NCBI RefSeq assembly: GCF_000377205.1
Contig: NZ_KB897907.1
Location: 310,001 to 374,000 of the forward strand
Direction of reading: 5' to 3'
Length of the DNA stretch: 64,000 nt
From: Thioalkalivibrio sp. ALJ3
GTDB taxonomy: Bacteria; Pseudomonadota; Gammaproteobacteria; Ectothiorhodospirales; Ectothiorhodospiraceae
The notes beneath the pieces are model-generated. The model made no database searches, had not been told where the DNA came from, and saw nothing but the letters and a program-made list of their open reading frames with translations. Of the stretch, positions 27,567 to 36,565 are shown piece after piece. The translations under genes and the position numbers were made by a program. Numbering within the stretch: position 1 is the first letter of the stretch; every line of letters starts with the position of its first letter.

Positions 27567-28730
27567 TCAGACGCGATGGGCATGCAACAGTTCCCGCTCG
27601 CCGGCGGAACGATTGCCCGTGCGGAAATCCTGAATGACCCGGTGCACAAAACGCAGCTTCGCGATCGCCTCCGGGGTCAATACAAACGGATAGACATGGG
27701 CATGCCCCATGCTGCGGTTCAGGCTGTTCAGGGCCGCCGCCAGGGGTAGCCAGTGCGCGACCAGCGCGTCCGGATCGTCGGTCGCATAGGCGTTGAAATC
27801 CGACTGTCCGCCCTGAGGACCCAGCCGCGCGGCGGCGCCGACGCTGGGCGCGACATCCATGCCATAGGCGGCGGCCGTGTCCAGCGCATCCACGATATGC
27901 AGGTAGTGCGCCCAGGTCTCGGCCCAGTCCTCCCAGGGATGGGAGCTGGCATAGGCCGATACAAAGTGGTCTTGCCAATTATTCGGCGGCCCCTGCTCAT
28001 AGTGCTGGCGCAAAGCCGCATCATAATCGGCCCGCTCATCCCCAAAGCATTCGCGAAAGGGCTCGTGCCAGCGCGTGTCGCGGATCAGGCGATCCCAGTA
28101 GTAATGCGCCGATTCATGGCGAAAGTGCCCGAGGATCGTGCGATAGGGCTCGGCCATCGCCTCGCGCATGCTCTCGCGCACGGCCGGATCCGCCTCCGCG
28201 ATGTTCAGCGTAATCACGCCATTCGCATGCCCGGTCACCACGCCGCCGCCCTCGTGGAAATCCGGGTTCGGATCGGCCAGAAAGTTGAATGCCAGGCCAG
28301 CGGAATCCGTCTCCTTGGAGACAACCGGAAGCCCCAGACGCAGCAGGCTGTACACCAGGCGCCGTTTCTCCGTCTCCAGCCGCTCCCACAGGCGTGCATT
28401 TCCGGGCACCGTCAGATCGGGGATGGTGCGGTTCAACCGGCAGGCGCGGCAGTACGTTTCCGGGTCATCGTGGCGCACCATCCAGTTGCAGACCGCATCC
28501 ACCGCATAGTGGCGGCACTGGCGATAGATCGGCCCATCCGCATCCCCCGCGACCTGCCACAACCCGCCCGGGATCGGCGCGCCGGAGGCATCCAGCGCAT
28601 CCCCGGCCATTTCCAGCGCAGACAGCTCCAGACGGTCGGGCAGAAAGCCCAGCCGCCGCCCACAGCCATTGCAGTAGGTGTTGTCGAAGTAAATGACACT
28701 ACCGCAGCCTTCACACTCGAACAGCTGCAT
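27567..28730 (-). CDS. Putative zinc-binding metallopeptidase with N-terminal zinc ribbon
   Basis: 387 residues. The N-terminal 100 residues carry CxxC pairs: Cys6/9 with Cys20/23, and Cys72, Cys81, Cys94/97, suggesting one or two zinc ribbons. The rest matches the putative metallopeptidase family PF15887, with HFRHESAHYYWDRL (His205, Glu206, His209) as the metal site and a downstream Glu-rich segment WEDWAETWAHYLHI likely supplying the third ligand. No signal peptide, so cytosolic. Substrate unknown. Upstream of the BCCT gene. Confidence 0.85.
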   Translation of the reverse strand: MQLFECEGCGSVIYFDNTYCNGCGRRLGFLPDRLELSALEMAGDALDASGAPIPGGLWQVAGDADGPIYRQCRHYAVDAVCNWMVRHDDPETYCRACRLNRTIPDLTVPGNARLWERLETEKRRLVYSLLRLGLPVVSKETDSAGLAFNFLADPNPDFHEGGGVVTGHANGVITLNIAEADPAVRESMREAMAEPYRTILGHFRHESAHYYWDRLIRDTRWHEPFRECFGDERADYDAALRQHYEQGPPNNWQDHFVSAYASSHPWEDWAETWAHYLHIVDALDTAAAYGMDVAPSVGAAARLGPQGGQSDFNAYATDDPDALVAHWLPLAAALNSLNRSMGHAHVYPFVLTPEAIAKLRFVHRVIQDFRTGNRSAGERELLHAHRV

Positions 28731-28832
28731 TGCAACCTCCCGGAAAATGCGGTGACGCGATTTGCGGCATGCCTGTCAGCCTACGCCAAAACCACTGCAT
28801 GCGTCGCGAAGATGCCCCGCCCTGCCCCCCTT

Positions 28833-30101
28833 TCAGAGGCCTCGCTTGAGCAGCATCTGCACCCGTTCGAGCGCCAGCGGGTCCGTCAGGATTCCCGCAT
28901 GGGTGGTTTCCACACCATAGACGCTGCTTGCGATCCGCTGCACGGGTGGATACAGCATGGTCGAGAGGGGGACCACACCGTCCGTCCCTGTTCGCCCCCC
29001 GCCATCCGGACGGCGAAAACTGAACAGCAGGTGCAACTCGGTCTCCCCCGACAATTCGGACTCGAACAATCGCCGCTGGTACTCGCTACCGGGCGCCATG
29101 TCGCGCCAGACCGGGATCACCACCGGCGAGCGATCCACTCCGGACTGCGCGGCGGCGTGACCGCGCCAGGGGGTGGACAGCGCGATCATGTGCGGGATCT
29201 GCGCCGGGGCCGCGCGACGCTCGCGCTCGTGCAACAAACCCTTGGCCACCAGACCGCCCATGCTGTGCGCAACAACCGGCATGGACTCTACATCGTGGCG
29301 CAGCTCCAGCTCCTCCAGGGTTTGTACCAGATGCGTGGCAACGGTCTGCAGAGGCAGTCCCGACGGGTAGTAGTACAGCCAGGGCTGATAGCGCTCGCGA
29401 TCAAGATGGTCAATCAGTTCGGCGAATCCCCGCGGCGAACCGTTCATGCCATGCACGAACAGCACCGGGACCCGGTCCGGATCGTAGGGCTCCAGGAAAT
29501 AGATCCCGGCATAACCGTCCAGCATGAAGTCCAGCGGCCGCCACTGGCTCCCGCGGGCCACATTCGCGTCGAATCGCGGATCGTCCAGCGTGGTCACCTC
29601 CCCAAACACCGTGATACCGCCAACACTGACGGGACTGCCATCCAGGCCACGCTCGCGCTCGGGAGACAACGCGATCGCATGCGCCGCGACCACGTCACCC
29701 TCGACCCGGATCTCCAGATCGCCAGCGCGAGTACCTGCTAGACACTCCAGCACGTCACCTTCGTTCGCCAGATACACCGGGGCACCCACCTCGTGCCGCC
29801 CGTCGCGCTCGGGATCGGCAAAGGCCAGAACCTTGTAGCGCCCCGGTGCCAGCCCGAAAAACCAATGGCCACCGCCAGCACTCACCACGTGGTCCACCGG
29901 TTCCGGCACGGCGCCCTCTTCCACCGGCACTCGGAACACCGCAATCATGTACGGCCCCGGGACCTCGTCATCCGCCACCACCGTCCCGGCAATCGTGCAA
30001 GCCTGGTCCATCATCTGGATCTGCCCGCGCGCGTCCCACAACCCGCAACCCGCCAGCAACCAAGCCACCAGCACCAATGCGGCAATCCTCGCTCTGTCCA
30101 T
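28833..30101 (-). CDS. Lipoprotein alpha/beta hydrolase
   Basis: 422 residues. A lipoprotein signal ends LLAGC (Cys19), so it should be lipid-anchored. After a beta-rich N-terminal domain (about 35-200) comes an alpha/beta hydrolase: oxyanion region LFVHGMNGSP near 215, nucleophile in AHSMGG (Ser280), then TDGVVPLSTM and THAGILTDP carrying likely Asp and His. It looks like a lipase/esterase of the PGAP1 or triacylglycerol-lipase type. ATG 30101 is chosen since the signal sequence begins there; the open frame extends to 30230. Ends 102 bases before the next minus-strand gene start. Confidence 0.85.
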   Translation of the reverse strand: MDRARIAALVLVAWLLAGCGLWDARGQIQMMDQACTIAGTVVADDEVPGPYMIAVFRVPVEEGAVPEPVDHVVSAGGGHWFFGLAPGRYKVLAFADPERDGRHEVGAPVYLANEGDVLECLAGTRAGDLEIRVEGDVVAAHAIALSPERERGLDGSPVSVGGITVFGEVTTLDDPRFDANVARGSQWRPLDFMLDGYAGIYFLEPYDPDRVPVLFVHGMNGSPRGFAELIDHLDRERYQPWLYYYPSGLPLQTVATHLVQTLEELELRHDVESMPVVAHSMGGLVAKGLLHERERRAAPAQIPHMIALSTPWRGHAAAQSGVDRSPVVIPVWRDMAPGSEYQRRLFESELSGETELHLLFSFRRPDGGGRTGTDGVVPLSTMLYPPVQRIASSVYGVETTHAGILTDPLALERVQMLLKRGL

Positions 30102-30230
30102 GCCCGCCTTCCCCACCGGCCCGCTTAATACCCAGGAGCCGCCCCTCCCCGTCTCCATGTCACTCACAGGATAGCGGCGCGCTCTTCGGACCGCCTCATT
30201 TGCCTTGTATGGCAGCGACCGGACGCCCAC

Positions 30231-30256
30231 AAAAAGGCCCGCGCGAGGCGGGCCTT
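30231..30256 (-). terminator. Rho-independent terminator after clpB
   Basis: On the minus strand AAGGCCCGC, a short loop CTCGC and GCGGGCC form a stem followed by TTTTT, 30 bases past the clpB stop. Confidence 0.85.
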
Positions 30257-30285
30257 GCCGGTCGTGTGCAGGAGAGCGGGCCGGA

Positions 30286-32874
30286 TCAGGCGGCCGCCGC
30301 GGCGCGGGTAAACGCCAGATGCCCGCCGGCCATGTCCACCTCGATGGTATCGCCCGGGCCGAACTCGCCGGCCAGAAGCGACTGGGCCAGCGGATTCTCG
30401 AGCTGGGTCTGGATCGCCCGCTTGAGCGGACGCGCCCCGTAGACCGGGTCGAAGCCCGCGGCGCCCAGGTGATCCAGCGCCGCGTCGGTGATGGTCAGTC
30501 CGAGGTCGCGCTCTTCCAGACGCTTGCGCAGGTACTGCAGCTGGATGTCGGCGATCGCGCGGATCTGTTCGCGCTCCAGCGGATGGAACACCACCACGTC
30601 GTCGACACGGTTGATGAATTCGGGGCGGAAGTGCTGCCCGACGATCTCCATCACCGCAGCCTTCATCGCGCCGTAGTTCTCCTCGCCGGCCATCTCCTGG
30701 ATCTGCTGCGAACCCAGGTTGGAGGTCATCACGATCACCGTGTTGCGGAAGTCCACGGTGCGGCCGTGCCCGTCGGTCAGGCGCCCGTCATCCAGCACCT
30801 GCAGCAGCACATTGAACACATCCGGGTGCGCCTTCTCGACCTCGTCGAGCAGGATCACGGAGTACGGCTTGCGGCGCACGGCCTCGGTCAGGTAGCCGCC
30901 CTCCTCGTAGCCGACGTAGCCCGGGGGCGCCCCGATCAGCCGCGCCACGGAGTGCTTCTCCATGAACTCGGACATGTCGATGCGCACCATCGCCTCTTCG
31001 GTGTCGAACAGGAACCCGGCCAGCGCCTTGGTCAGCTCGGTCTTGCCCACGCCGGTCGGGCCGAGGAACAGGAACGAACCGTTCGGACGATTCGGGTCGG
31101 ACAGGCCTGCCCGCGAGCGACGAATGGCATTGGCCACGGCATTGACCGCCTCGGACTGACCGACCACGCGGACGCCAATCGCCTCTTCCATGCGCAGCAG
31201 CTTGTCCTTCTCGCCCTCCAGCATCTTGGAGACCGGGATGCCGGTCCAGCGCGAGACGACCTCGGCGACCTCTTCGTCGGTCACCTTGGTGCGCAACAGT
31301 TTGGTCTCCTGGCTCTCCATTTCGTGGGCCATGGCCAGGGACTTTTCCAGGTCCGGGATCCGACCGTACTGCAGCTCCGACATGCGCGAAAGATCCCCGG
31401 CACGGCGGGCCGTTTCCAGCTCCATACGGGCACGCTCCAGTTCTTCCTTCAGTTGCGCGGCGCCGGAGACCGAGGCCTTCTCGGACTTCCACACCTCCTC
31501 CAGATCGGAGTACTCGCGTTCCAGGCGCTTGATCTCGTCCTCCAGCGTGTCGAGGCGCTTCTTCGAGGCATCGTCGGATTCCTTCTTCAGTGCCTCGCGC
31601 TCGATCTTCAGCTGGATCAGGCGGCGTTCCAGGCGATCCATGGATTCCGGCTTGGAGTCGATCTCCATCTTGATGCGGCTGGCTGCCTCGTCGATCAGGT
31701 CGATCGCCTTGTCCGGCAGCTGGCGGTCGGTGATGTAGCGCTGCGAGAGCTGCGCGGCGGCAACAATCGCCGGGTCGGTGATCTCGATCCCGTGATGAAC
31801 CTCGTAGCGCTCCTTCAGCCCGCGCAGGATGGCGATGGTGTCCTCCTGCGTGGGCTCGTCGACCAGGACCTTCTGGAAGCGGCGCTCCAGTGCGGCGTCC
31901 TTTTCGATGTTCTGGCGGTATTCATCCAGCGTGGTCGCGCCGATGCAGTGCAGTTCGCCGCGTGCCAGCGCCGGCTTGAGCATGTTGCCCGCGTCCATCG
32001 CGCCCTCGGCTTTGCCGGCGCCCACCAGCGTATGGATCTCGTCGATGAACAGGATCACGCGACCTTCTTCCTGCGAGAGCTCCTTGAGCACGGACTTCAG
32101 CCGTTCCTCGAAGTCGCCGCGGTACTTGGCCCCGGCCAGCAGCGCGCCCAGGTCCAGCGCCAGCACGCGCTTGTCCTTGAGCCCCTCGGGCACCTCGCCA
32201 TTGATAATGCGCTGCGCCAGGCCCTCGACGATCGCGGTCTTGCCGACCCCCGGCTCGCCGATCAGCACCGGGTTGTTCTTGGTGCGACGCTGCAGCACCT
32301 GGATCGAGCGGCGGATCTCCTCGTCACGCCCGATCACCGGATCCAGCTTGCCCTGCTCGGCGCGCTCGGTCAGGTCGGTGGTGTATTTCTCCAGCGCCTG
32401 GCGGCTCTCCTCGGCGTCCGGGTTGTCCACCTGGTTGCCACCGCGGATGTCGTGGATAGCCTTGTCCAGTGCGTCCTTGTTGGCGCCGGCATGGCGCAGC
32501 ATCTCGCCCACGCCGCCCTTCTCGTCGACGGCGGCGAGCAGGAACAGCTCGCTGGAGATGTACTGGTCCTTGTTCTGCTGGGCCAGCTTGTCGCAGACGT
32601 TCAGCAGCCGGCCCAGGTCATTGGAGACATGGACCTCGCCGGCCGCGCCTTCGACCTTCGGCATGCGGTCCAGCGCCTCTCCAAGCGCCGAGCGCAGCTG
32701 GCGCACGTTCACGCCCGCGCGGTCGAGCACGTGGCGCACGGTGCCGCCATCCTGGTCCAGCAAGGCCAGCAGCAGGTGGGATGGTTCGATGAACTGGTGG
32801 TCGCGGCCAACGGCAAGTGACTGCGCATCGGCGATCGCGGACTGGAACTTGGTGGTCAGGCGATCCATTCGCAT
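30286..32874 (-). CDS. clpB: ATP-dependent disaggregase ClpB
   Basis: 862 residues, full length. Hexameric AAA+ unfoldase that rescues aggregated proteins with DnaK. Order: N-domain repeats ([20 protein letters not shown], then SHLLLALL), first ATPase with [13 protein letters not shown], a coiled-coil M domain (about 410-530), second ATPase with [15 protein letters not shown], and a small C-terminal domain. Start ATG 32874 matches other ClpB proteins. It has a near-consensus heat-shock promoter at 32915-32942 and a strong terminator. Confidence 0.98.
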   Translation of the reverse strand: MRMDRLTTKFQSAIADAQSLAVGRDHQFIEPSHLLLALLDQDGGTVRHVLDRAGVNVRQLRSALGEALDRMPKVEGAAGEVHVSNDLGRLLNVCDKLAQQNKDQYISSELFLLAAVDEKGGVGEMLRHAGANKDALDKAIHDIRGGNQVDNPDAEESRQALEKYTTDLTERAEQGKLDPVIGRDEEIRRSIQVLQRRTKNNPVLIGEPGVGKTAIVEGLAQRIINGEVPEGLKDKRVLALDLGALLAGAKYRGDFEERLKSVLKELSQEEGRVILFIDEIHTLVGAGKAEGAMDAGNMLKPALARGELHCIGATTLDEYRQNIEKDAALERRFQKVLVDEPTQEDTIAILRGLKERYEVHHGIEITDPAIVAAAQLSQRYITDRQLPDKAIDLIDEAASRIKMEIDSKPESMDRLERRLIQLKIEREALKKESDDASKKRLDTLEDEIKRLEREYSDLEEVWKSEKASVSGAAQLKEELERARMELETARRAGDLSRMSELQYGRIPDLEKSLAMAHEMESQETKLLRTKVTDEEVAEVVSRWTGIPVSKMLEGEKDKLLRMEEAIGVRVVGQSEAVNAVANAIRRSRAGLSDPNRPNGSFLFLGPTGVGKTELTKALAGFLFDTEEAMVRIDMSEFMEKHSVARLIGAPPGYVGYEEGGYLTEAVRRKPYSVILLDEVEKAHPDVFNVLLQVLDDGRLTDGHGRTVDFRNTVIVMTSNLGSQQIQEMAGEENYGAMKAAVMEIVGQHFRPEFINRVDDVVVFHPLEREQIRAIADIQLQYLRKRLEERDLGLTITDAALDHLGAAGFDPVYGARPLKRAIQTQLENPLAQSLLAGEFGPGDTIEVDMAGGHLAFTRAAAAA

Positions 32875-32914
32875 TGGGAAACCCCTCGGTCAAATCTGTA
32901 TGAACTGACACGAA

Positions 32915-32942
32915 CCATGGGGGCAATGCCCGGCGCTTCAAG
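32915..32942 (-). promoter_or_regulatory. Sigma-32 heat-shock promoter of clpB
   Basis: Minus strand: CTTGAAG (32936-32942), 13 bases, CCCCATGG (32915-32922). This matches the RpoH consensus CTTGAAA-N13-CCCCATNT closely and lies about 40 bases before the clpB start codon. Confidence 0.85.
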
Positions 32943-32943
32943 G

Positions 32944-33233
32944 TTAGGGAAACACTGATCAATGTACACGCTCGCGCTCGAGTCGGTTTTGCGTGCGAAC
33001 AATGCGCGGTGACTGCCGTGCAGTCATTCTGCACAAGGGAGCCGCAATGCCGTTCCCACGCCCGTTTTTGATCAACAACGGGCGGCCGAGCCCCTTCGGG
33101 GTTGGCACCCCAGGTTCCCCGATCCTGCGTTGCGGCCCTTGCCGGTAGAACCACTACCGGCTGCGCACCGCGCCTTGTCTCGGAAAACCTGGGGTGCCAA
33201 CGCGAGCGCGTACATTAATCAGTGTTTCCCTAA
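32944..33233. repeat. MITE-like element with 33-bp terminal inverted repeats
   Basis: The ends read TTAGGGAAACACTGAT at 32944 and its reverse complement ending at 33233. Over the first 33 bases the two arms differ at two positions only. An inner inverted repeat, GTTGGCACCCCAGGTT (33100-33115) against AACCTGGGGTGCCAAC (33186-33201), makes the right half a long hairpin. No transposase is encoded; no target duplication is obvious. Occupies most of the 388-base gap between clpB and yfiH. Its left end is 1 base from the clpB -35 box. Confidence 0.8.
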
Positions 33234-33262
33234 ACACCGAATTTAGAACAGGTGGCGCGCCG

Positions 33263-34048
33263 TCATTCCTCGTCCAGATGCCCGATCCAGGCCAGCGTGC
33301 CCATGCGTCCGGTCTCGCCGTCCCGGCGGTAGGAGTAGAACCGCCCGGCCTCCGAATAGGTGCAGCGCCCGCCGCCCGCCACATGTACGACATCGACCCG
33401 CTCCAGCCGGTGCCGGGCCAACGCGTAGATGTCCGCGTGGAAATGCCCTTTGGGGCCGGGACGGAAGGCGGGCGCGGCCTCGACATCGTGATCGAGGAAG
33501 GTATCGCGCACCTCCGGCCCGACCTCGAAGGCCTCCGGCCCGATCGCCGCCCCCATCCAGGCGCGGATCTCCGCCTCGGGGCGCGTGATGCGCAAGGCCT
33601 CGACGGCCGCCTCGAGCACCCCGTCGGCCAGCCCGCGCCAGCCGGCATGGGCCACGGCCACCGCCTCGCCATCGTCGGTCGCCAGTACGACGGGCAGGCA
33701 GTCCGCCGTCTGCACGGCACAGACCACACCAGGGACGTCGGTGAATACCGCATCGGCCTCGAGCACCTCGTCCTGCTCCCACGCCTCCAGCAGGTCCTCG
33801 GCCCGGATGACGCGCGTGCCGTGGACCTGCCGCGGCCAGGCGACGGGCTCCGCGATCCCCAGGCTGTGTTCCAGGCGGTAGCGGTTCTCGGCGACATGTT
33901 CGGGGTTATCGCCGGTATGCAGGGCGAGGTTCAGCGAGTACCAGGGGCCCGTGCTCACGCCCCCCTCCCGCGTGCTCTGTACCGCCCAGACACCCGACGG
34001 GAGGTCGCCGAAGTCCGGCGCCAACATGGGGATCAGTTCAGCGGTCAT
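33263..34048 (-). CDS. yfiH: YfiH/PgeF multicopper-fold purine nucleoside phosphorylase family protein
   Basis: 261 residues. Motifs QVHGTRV, TADCLPVVLA, AHAGWRGLADGV and GAAIGPEAFEVG define the laccase-domain (DUF152) family; the His/Cys metal site is intact. Members have been described as peptidoglycan-editing factor PgeF and as purine nucleoside phosphorylases. ATG 34048 is inside the end of rluD, overlapping it by 11 bases, as in E. coli where yfiH follows rluD and clpB follows yfiH. Confidence 0.93.
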   Translation of the reverse strand: MTAELIPMLAPDFGDLPSGVWAVQSTREGGVSTGPWYSLNLALHTGDNPEHVAENRYRLEHSLGIAEPVAWPRQVHGTRVIRAEDLLEAWEQDEVLEADAVFTDVPGVVCAVQTADCLPVVLATDDGEAVAVAHAGWRGLADGVLEAAVEALRITRPEAEIRAWMGAAIGPEAFEVGPEVRDTFLDHDVEAAPAFRPGPKGHFHADIYALARHRLERVDVVHVAGGGRCTYSEAGRFYSYRRDGETGRMGTLAWIGHLDEE

Positions 34049-34997
34049 TCTGGGCCTCCCGGTCGGTACGCAGGGCGACGAGCAGCGCCTCGAAATCCTC
34101 GGGCACGGGGACCTCGAAGGCGAGCACTTCGCCACTGTCAGGATGCTCGAATTCCAGCCGCGCCGCATGCAGGGCCTGGCGGCGAAAGGCCGCGAGCGCC
34201 CCCTTCGCCGCCTCGCCCATGCCGCGCACCGGACGCGGTCGCCCCCCATAGGCGGGATCACCCACGATCGGGTGGCGGATATGCGCCATGTGCACGCGGA
34301 TCTGGTGGGTACGCCCGGTCTCCAAACGCACGTTCAGCAGGGTATGAGCCGGGAAGCGCTCCGCCACCCGGTAGTGGGTCACCGCCGGCTTGCCGCCGCC
34401 CGTGACCGCCTGACGCTTGCGATCCACCGGATGGCGGCCGATCGGCTCTTCGATGGTGGCACCGCTGATCACGCGGCCCTGCACCAGTGCCCGGTACTCG
34501 CGGTGCACCGTACGTTCCTGCAACTGGCGCACCAGCGCGGTCTGCGCCTGCGGCGTACGCGCAACCACCATCAGCCCGGTAGTGTCCTTGTCCAGCCGGT
34601 GCACCACCCCGGCGCGCGGCAGCTGCGAGAGGTTCGGGTCACGGTGCAACAGGGCATTCACCAGGGTGCCGGCCCGATGCCCCGCCGCCGGGTGCACGAC
34701 CAGCCCGGCCGGCTTGTTGATCACCAGTACGGCGGGGTCCTCATGGACGACATCCAGCGCAATGGGCTCGGGTTCCGCCTCCAGGACCGGGGCCCCCGGG
34801 GGCTCCAGCACGACATGCTCGCCGCCCTGCACCGGCGTGCGCGGTTTTGGCTGGCCACCGTTCACGGTCAGGGCCCCTTCCTTCAGCCACTGGGTCAGCT
34901 GGCTGCGCGAATACTCCGGGAACAGCCGCGCCAGCGCGGCATCCAGCCGCTGGCCGGCCTCTTCCTCGGGGAGTTCCGCAGATCGCGGTTCGTTCAT
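34038..34997 (-). CDS. rluD: 23S rRNA pseudouridine(1911/1915/1917) synthase
   Basis: 319 residues. S4 RNA-binding domain at the N-terminus (QRLDAALARLFPEYSRSQL), then the pseudouridine synthase core with the catalytic Asp in HRLDKDTTGLMVVA and ETGRTHQIRVH. ATG 34997 begins MNEPRSAE; the frame is open further upstream into the bamD promoter region but that part is unlike protein. Divergent from bamD, 98 bases between starts, exactly the E. coli bamD/rluD arrangement. Confidence 0.95.
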   Translation of the reverse strand: MNEPRSAELPEEEAGQRLDAALARLFPEYSRSQLTQWLKEGALTVNGGQPKPRTPVQGGEHVVLEPPGAPVLEAEPEPIALDVVHEDPAVLVINKPAGLVVHPAAGHRAGTLVNALLHRDPNLSQLPRAGVVHRLDKDTTGLMVVARTPQAQTALVRQLQERTVHREYRALVQGRVISGATIEEPIGRHPVDRKRQAVTGGGKPAVTHYRVAERFPAHTLLNVRLETGRTHQIRVHMAHIRHPIVGDPAYGGRPRPVRGMGEAAKGALAAFRRQALHAARLEFEHPDSGEVLAFEVPVPEDFEALLVALRTDREAQNDR

Positions 34998-35095
34998 TGG
35001 CGATACTCGTCTCGATTTTCCCGCACCCGCGGACGGCCAGGCACGGCATGATGTTGTAGAATCCGCGAACACCGCTTCATCTGCGAGGCCCCATC

Positions 35096-35935
35096 GTGAT
35101 TTCTGCCCCGAACCTGCTGCGCCTGACCGCCATCCTGCTCCTGGCACTTTTGATTGCCGGTTGCGCCGGGCGCGAGGACCCGACACTGGGCTGGTCCGCC
35201 AGTCAGCTCTACGGCGAGGCGAAGAACGCCCTGAACGAAGGGAACTACGATCAGGCCGTTGAATACTACGAAAAGCTCGAGGCGCGCTACCCGTTCGGCC
35301 GCTATGCCCAGCAGGCGCAGATCGAGATCCCGTACGCCTACTACAAGGCGCGCGAACCGGAAGCCGCCATCGCCGCGGTGGACCGCTTCATCCAGCTCAA
35401 TCCGCGCCACCCGAACCTGGATTATGCGTACTACCTGCGCGGGCTGATCAACTTCAACCGCCATCAGGGCTTTCTTACCAATCTGTTCCCGCGTGACCCG
35501 GCGGAGATGGATCCGGAGCCCTTCGAGCAGTCCTTCCAGGATTTCGACCGCCTGATCCGCGAGTTCCCGGACAGCCGCTACGCGCAGGACTCCTACCTGC
35601 GGATGGTCTACATCCGCAACGCACTGGCCGCCTACGAACTGCGCGTGGCCGAGTTCTACATGGAGCGCACCGCCTGGGTCGCGGGCGCCGAACGCGCGCG
35701 TCACCTGCTGGCCACCTACCCCGGTGCCGAGGTCCAGCCGCAGGCCCTGGGCGTACTGTGGCGCGCCTATAGCGAACTGGGGCTCGAGGACTACGCCGAC
35801 GCGACAATGATGGTCCTGGAGCTGAACTACCCGGACGCGGCCGCAGCCGTGCGGGCCGGCGAACCCATCGAAATACGCGAGCCGCGCGGAGGCCTGTGGC
35901 GCGTGTTCGACCGCCTGCCCTTCTTCACGAACTGA
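35096..35935 (+). CDS. bamD: Outer membrane assembly lipoprotein BamD
   Basis: 279 residues. Essential subunit of the BAM complex that folds outer-membrane proteins. Lipoprotein signal with lipobox LLIAGC near 18-23, then tetratricopeptide repeats beginning LYGEAKNALNEGNYDQAVEY. The C-terminal extension ends PFFTN. Start codon is GTG at 35096; no earlier in-frame ATG makes sense. Divergent from rluD. Confidence 0.95.
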   Translation: MISAPNLLRLTAILLLALLIAGCAGREDPTLGWSASQLYGEAKNALNEGNYDQAVEYYEKLEARYPFGRYAQQAQIEIPYAYYKAREPEAAIAAVDRFIQLNPRHPNLDYAYYLRGLINFNRHQGFLTNLFPRDPAEMDPEPFEQSFQDFDRLIREFPDSRYAQDSYLRMVYIRNALAAYELRVAEFYMERTAWVAGAERARHLLATYPGAEVQPQALGVLWRAYSELGLEDYADATMMVLELNYPDAAAAVRAGEPIEIREPRGGLWRVFDRLPFFTN

Positions 35936-35971
35936 CCGGGGAGCATCCGTACTCCCCGGCACGCGACCAGA

Positions 35972-36077
35972 CCGTCATTGCGGGGCGGCAAACGGTTTCC
36001 TGAACCCGCAGCGGCCGGGGCCGGCGCGCGGTTCAACCCGGCCGATTGCTGCGTCCCTGCGCTCCTCGCAATGACGG
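35972..36077. repeat. REP-like inverted repeat between convergent genes
   Basis: Perfect 11-bp arms CCGTCATTGCG (35972-35982) and CGCAATGACGG (36067-36077) enclose a GC-rich core with further pairing (AACCCG against CGGGTT-like segments). The right arm continues as GAGGAGCGCAG on its complement, a pattern familiar from intergenic repeats in many proteobacteria. It sits between the ends of bamD and glnB and may help terminate both. Confidence 0.6.
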
Positions 36078-36092
36078 GGCAAGGCCCGAGGT

Positions 36093-36536
<444 letters not shown>

Positions 36537-36565
36537 TCATAGCGCGCAGGCGATACCGACGGCGA

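Noticed and set aside
30205-32820. An 871-codon plus-strand frame opposite clpB
   Set aside because: Antisense to a perfectly conserved ClpB; no recognisable domain.
32618-33154. Minus-strand frame running from the 290-bp element into clpB
   Set aside because: Overlaps clpB in another frame and begins inside the repeat; no protein-like features.
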